NCBI GenBank assembly: GCA_030220185.1
Contig: JASPKZ010003844.1
Location: 2,368,501 to 2,432,500, forward strand
Direction of reading: 5' to 3'
DNA from: Diploptera punctata
Taxonomy: Eukaryota; Arthropoda; Insecta; Blattodea; Blaberidae
DNA length: 64,000 nt
The position numbers were made by a program, and so were the translations under genes. Below the pieces are notes generated by a model. The model saw only the letters and a program-made list of their open reading frames with translations. It searched no databases and was not told where the DNA came from. Positions within the stretch are counted from its first letter, which is position 1. Every line of letters starts with the position of its first letter. Shown here in pieces: positions 63,813 to 64,000 of this stretch.

Positions 63813-64000
63813 AACTACATACAAAATAATGCACATCTACACTCACCCATGAAAAGACCATGTGTATAGATATAAAAAAGTATCATTCTTTATGATTATA
63901 TTGGAGCAATCGGGAGGGGATGGGATACGATGTATCACATGTCTGCATACTTATCTGGCAACTCTTCTTTAATATAAACATTAGGAAGCAATTATAATGT
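63813..64000. other. Window end, nothing recognised
   Basis: No supported feature. Confidence 0.5.

Overview
The window looks like repeat-dominated nuclear DNA of a large arthropod genome. The retroelement and tRNA-derived SINE families resemble those that crowd blattodean (cockroach/termite) genomes. That placement is my inference from memory of the families, not a search result. The DNA is AT-rich and full of (TA)n, (CA)n and (ATT)n tracts, and almost every long open frame lies inside a retroelement remnant. I see no convincing host protein-coding gene, no rRNA or functional tRNA gene, no CRISPR array and no operon-like organisation.

Retroelement families, labelled here for reference. LINE-A (RTE-like C-terminus around WAGHVARMGNE and ending NLRVR) has at least 14 pieces. 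LINE-B (FADD reverse transcriptase, GAT-rich tail) has 3. LINE-C, D, F, P and Q are other reverse transcriptase C-termini. LINE-E has a WNSLP-type C-terminus and a 3' hairpin. LINE-N ends in a Cys/His motif. A Penelope-like element leaves a GIY-YIG endonuclease end at 47744-47944 with a hammerhead-like motif just downstream. tRNA-headed SINE families are G, H, I, J, K, R, S, T and AA. Repeat-L, X and U are dispersed repeats whose class I cannot assign.

Layout. 1-8.2 kb: tandem LINE-A ends, SINE-H/I, and two copies of repeat-L. 8.3-13.7 kb: SINE-J, a SINE-K dimer, and a double SINE-H interrupted by a 1.4-kb GC-rich array with a 14-bp target duplication. 14.8-24.6 kb: LINE-F/E/B, repeat-L, a Penelope-type inverted repeat, LINE-N, SINE-G and a tiny Tc1-type MITE. 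25-36.7 kb: LINE-A, a second ribozyme-like fold-back, and SINE-I/H/J/G. 36.7-44.2 kb: MITE, SINE-T, LINE-D with an inverted self-duplication, LINE-E, and LINE-B nested in LINE-A. 44.7-50.6 kb: ribozyme motif, near-perfect 131-bp inverted repeat, Penelope remnant, LINE-C/D/Q. 50.6-57.9 kb: SINE-J, chimeric SINE-G/H, LINE-F, LINE-N, and a TTAA-flanked DNA transposon inside LINE-A. 58-64 kb: short repeat array, a complete-ended Tc1-like element, LINE-A, and fused SINE-H/SINE-G.

The most informative signals are: (1) two retroelement 3'-end hairpins whose stems are kept across copies by compensatory base changes; (2) hammerhead-like cores, one linked directly to a GIY-YIG remnant; (3) the GC-rich seven-unit array inserted in a SINE; (4) several clean nested insertions with target duplications that give relative ages. 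I found no new multi-gene system, and claims of novelty would need database comparison.
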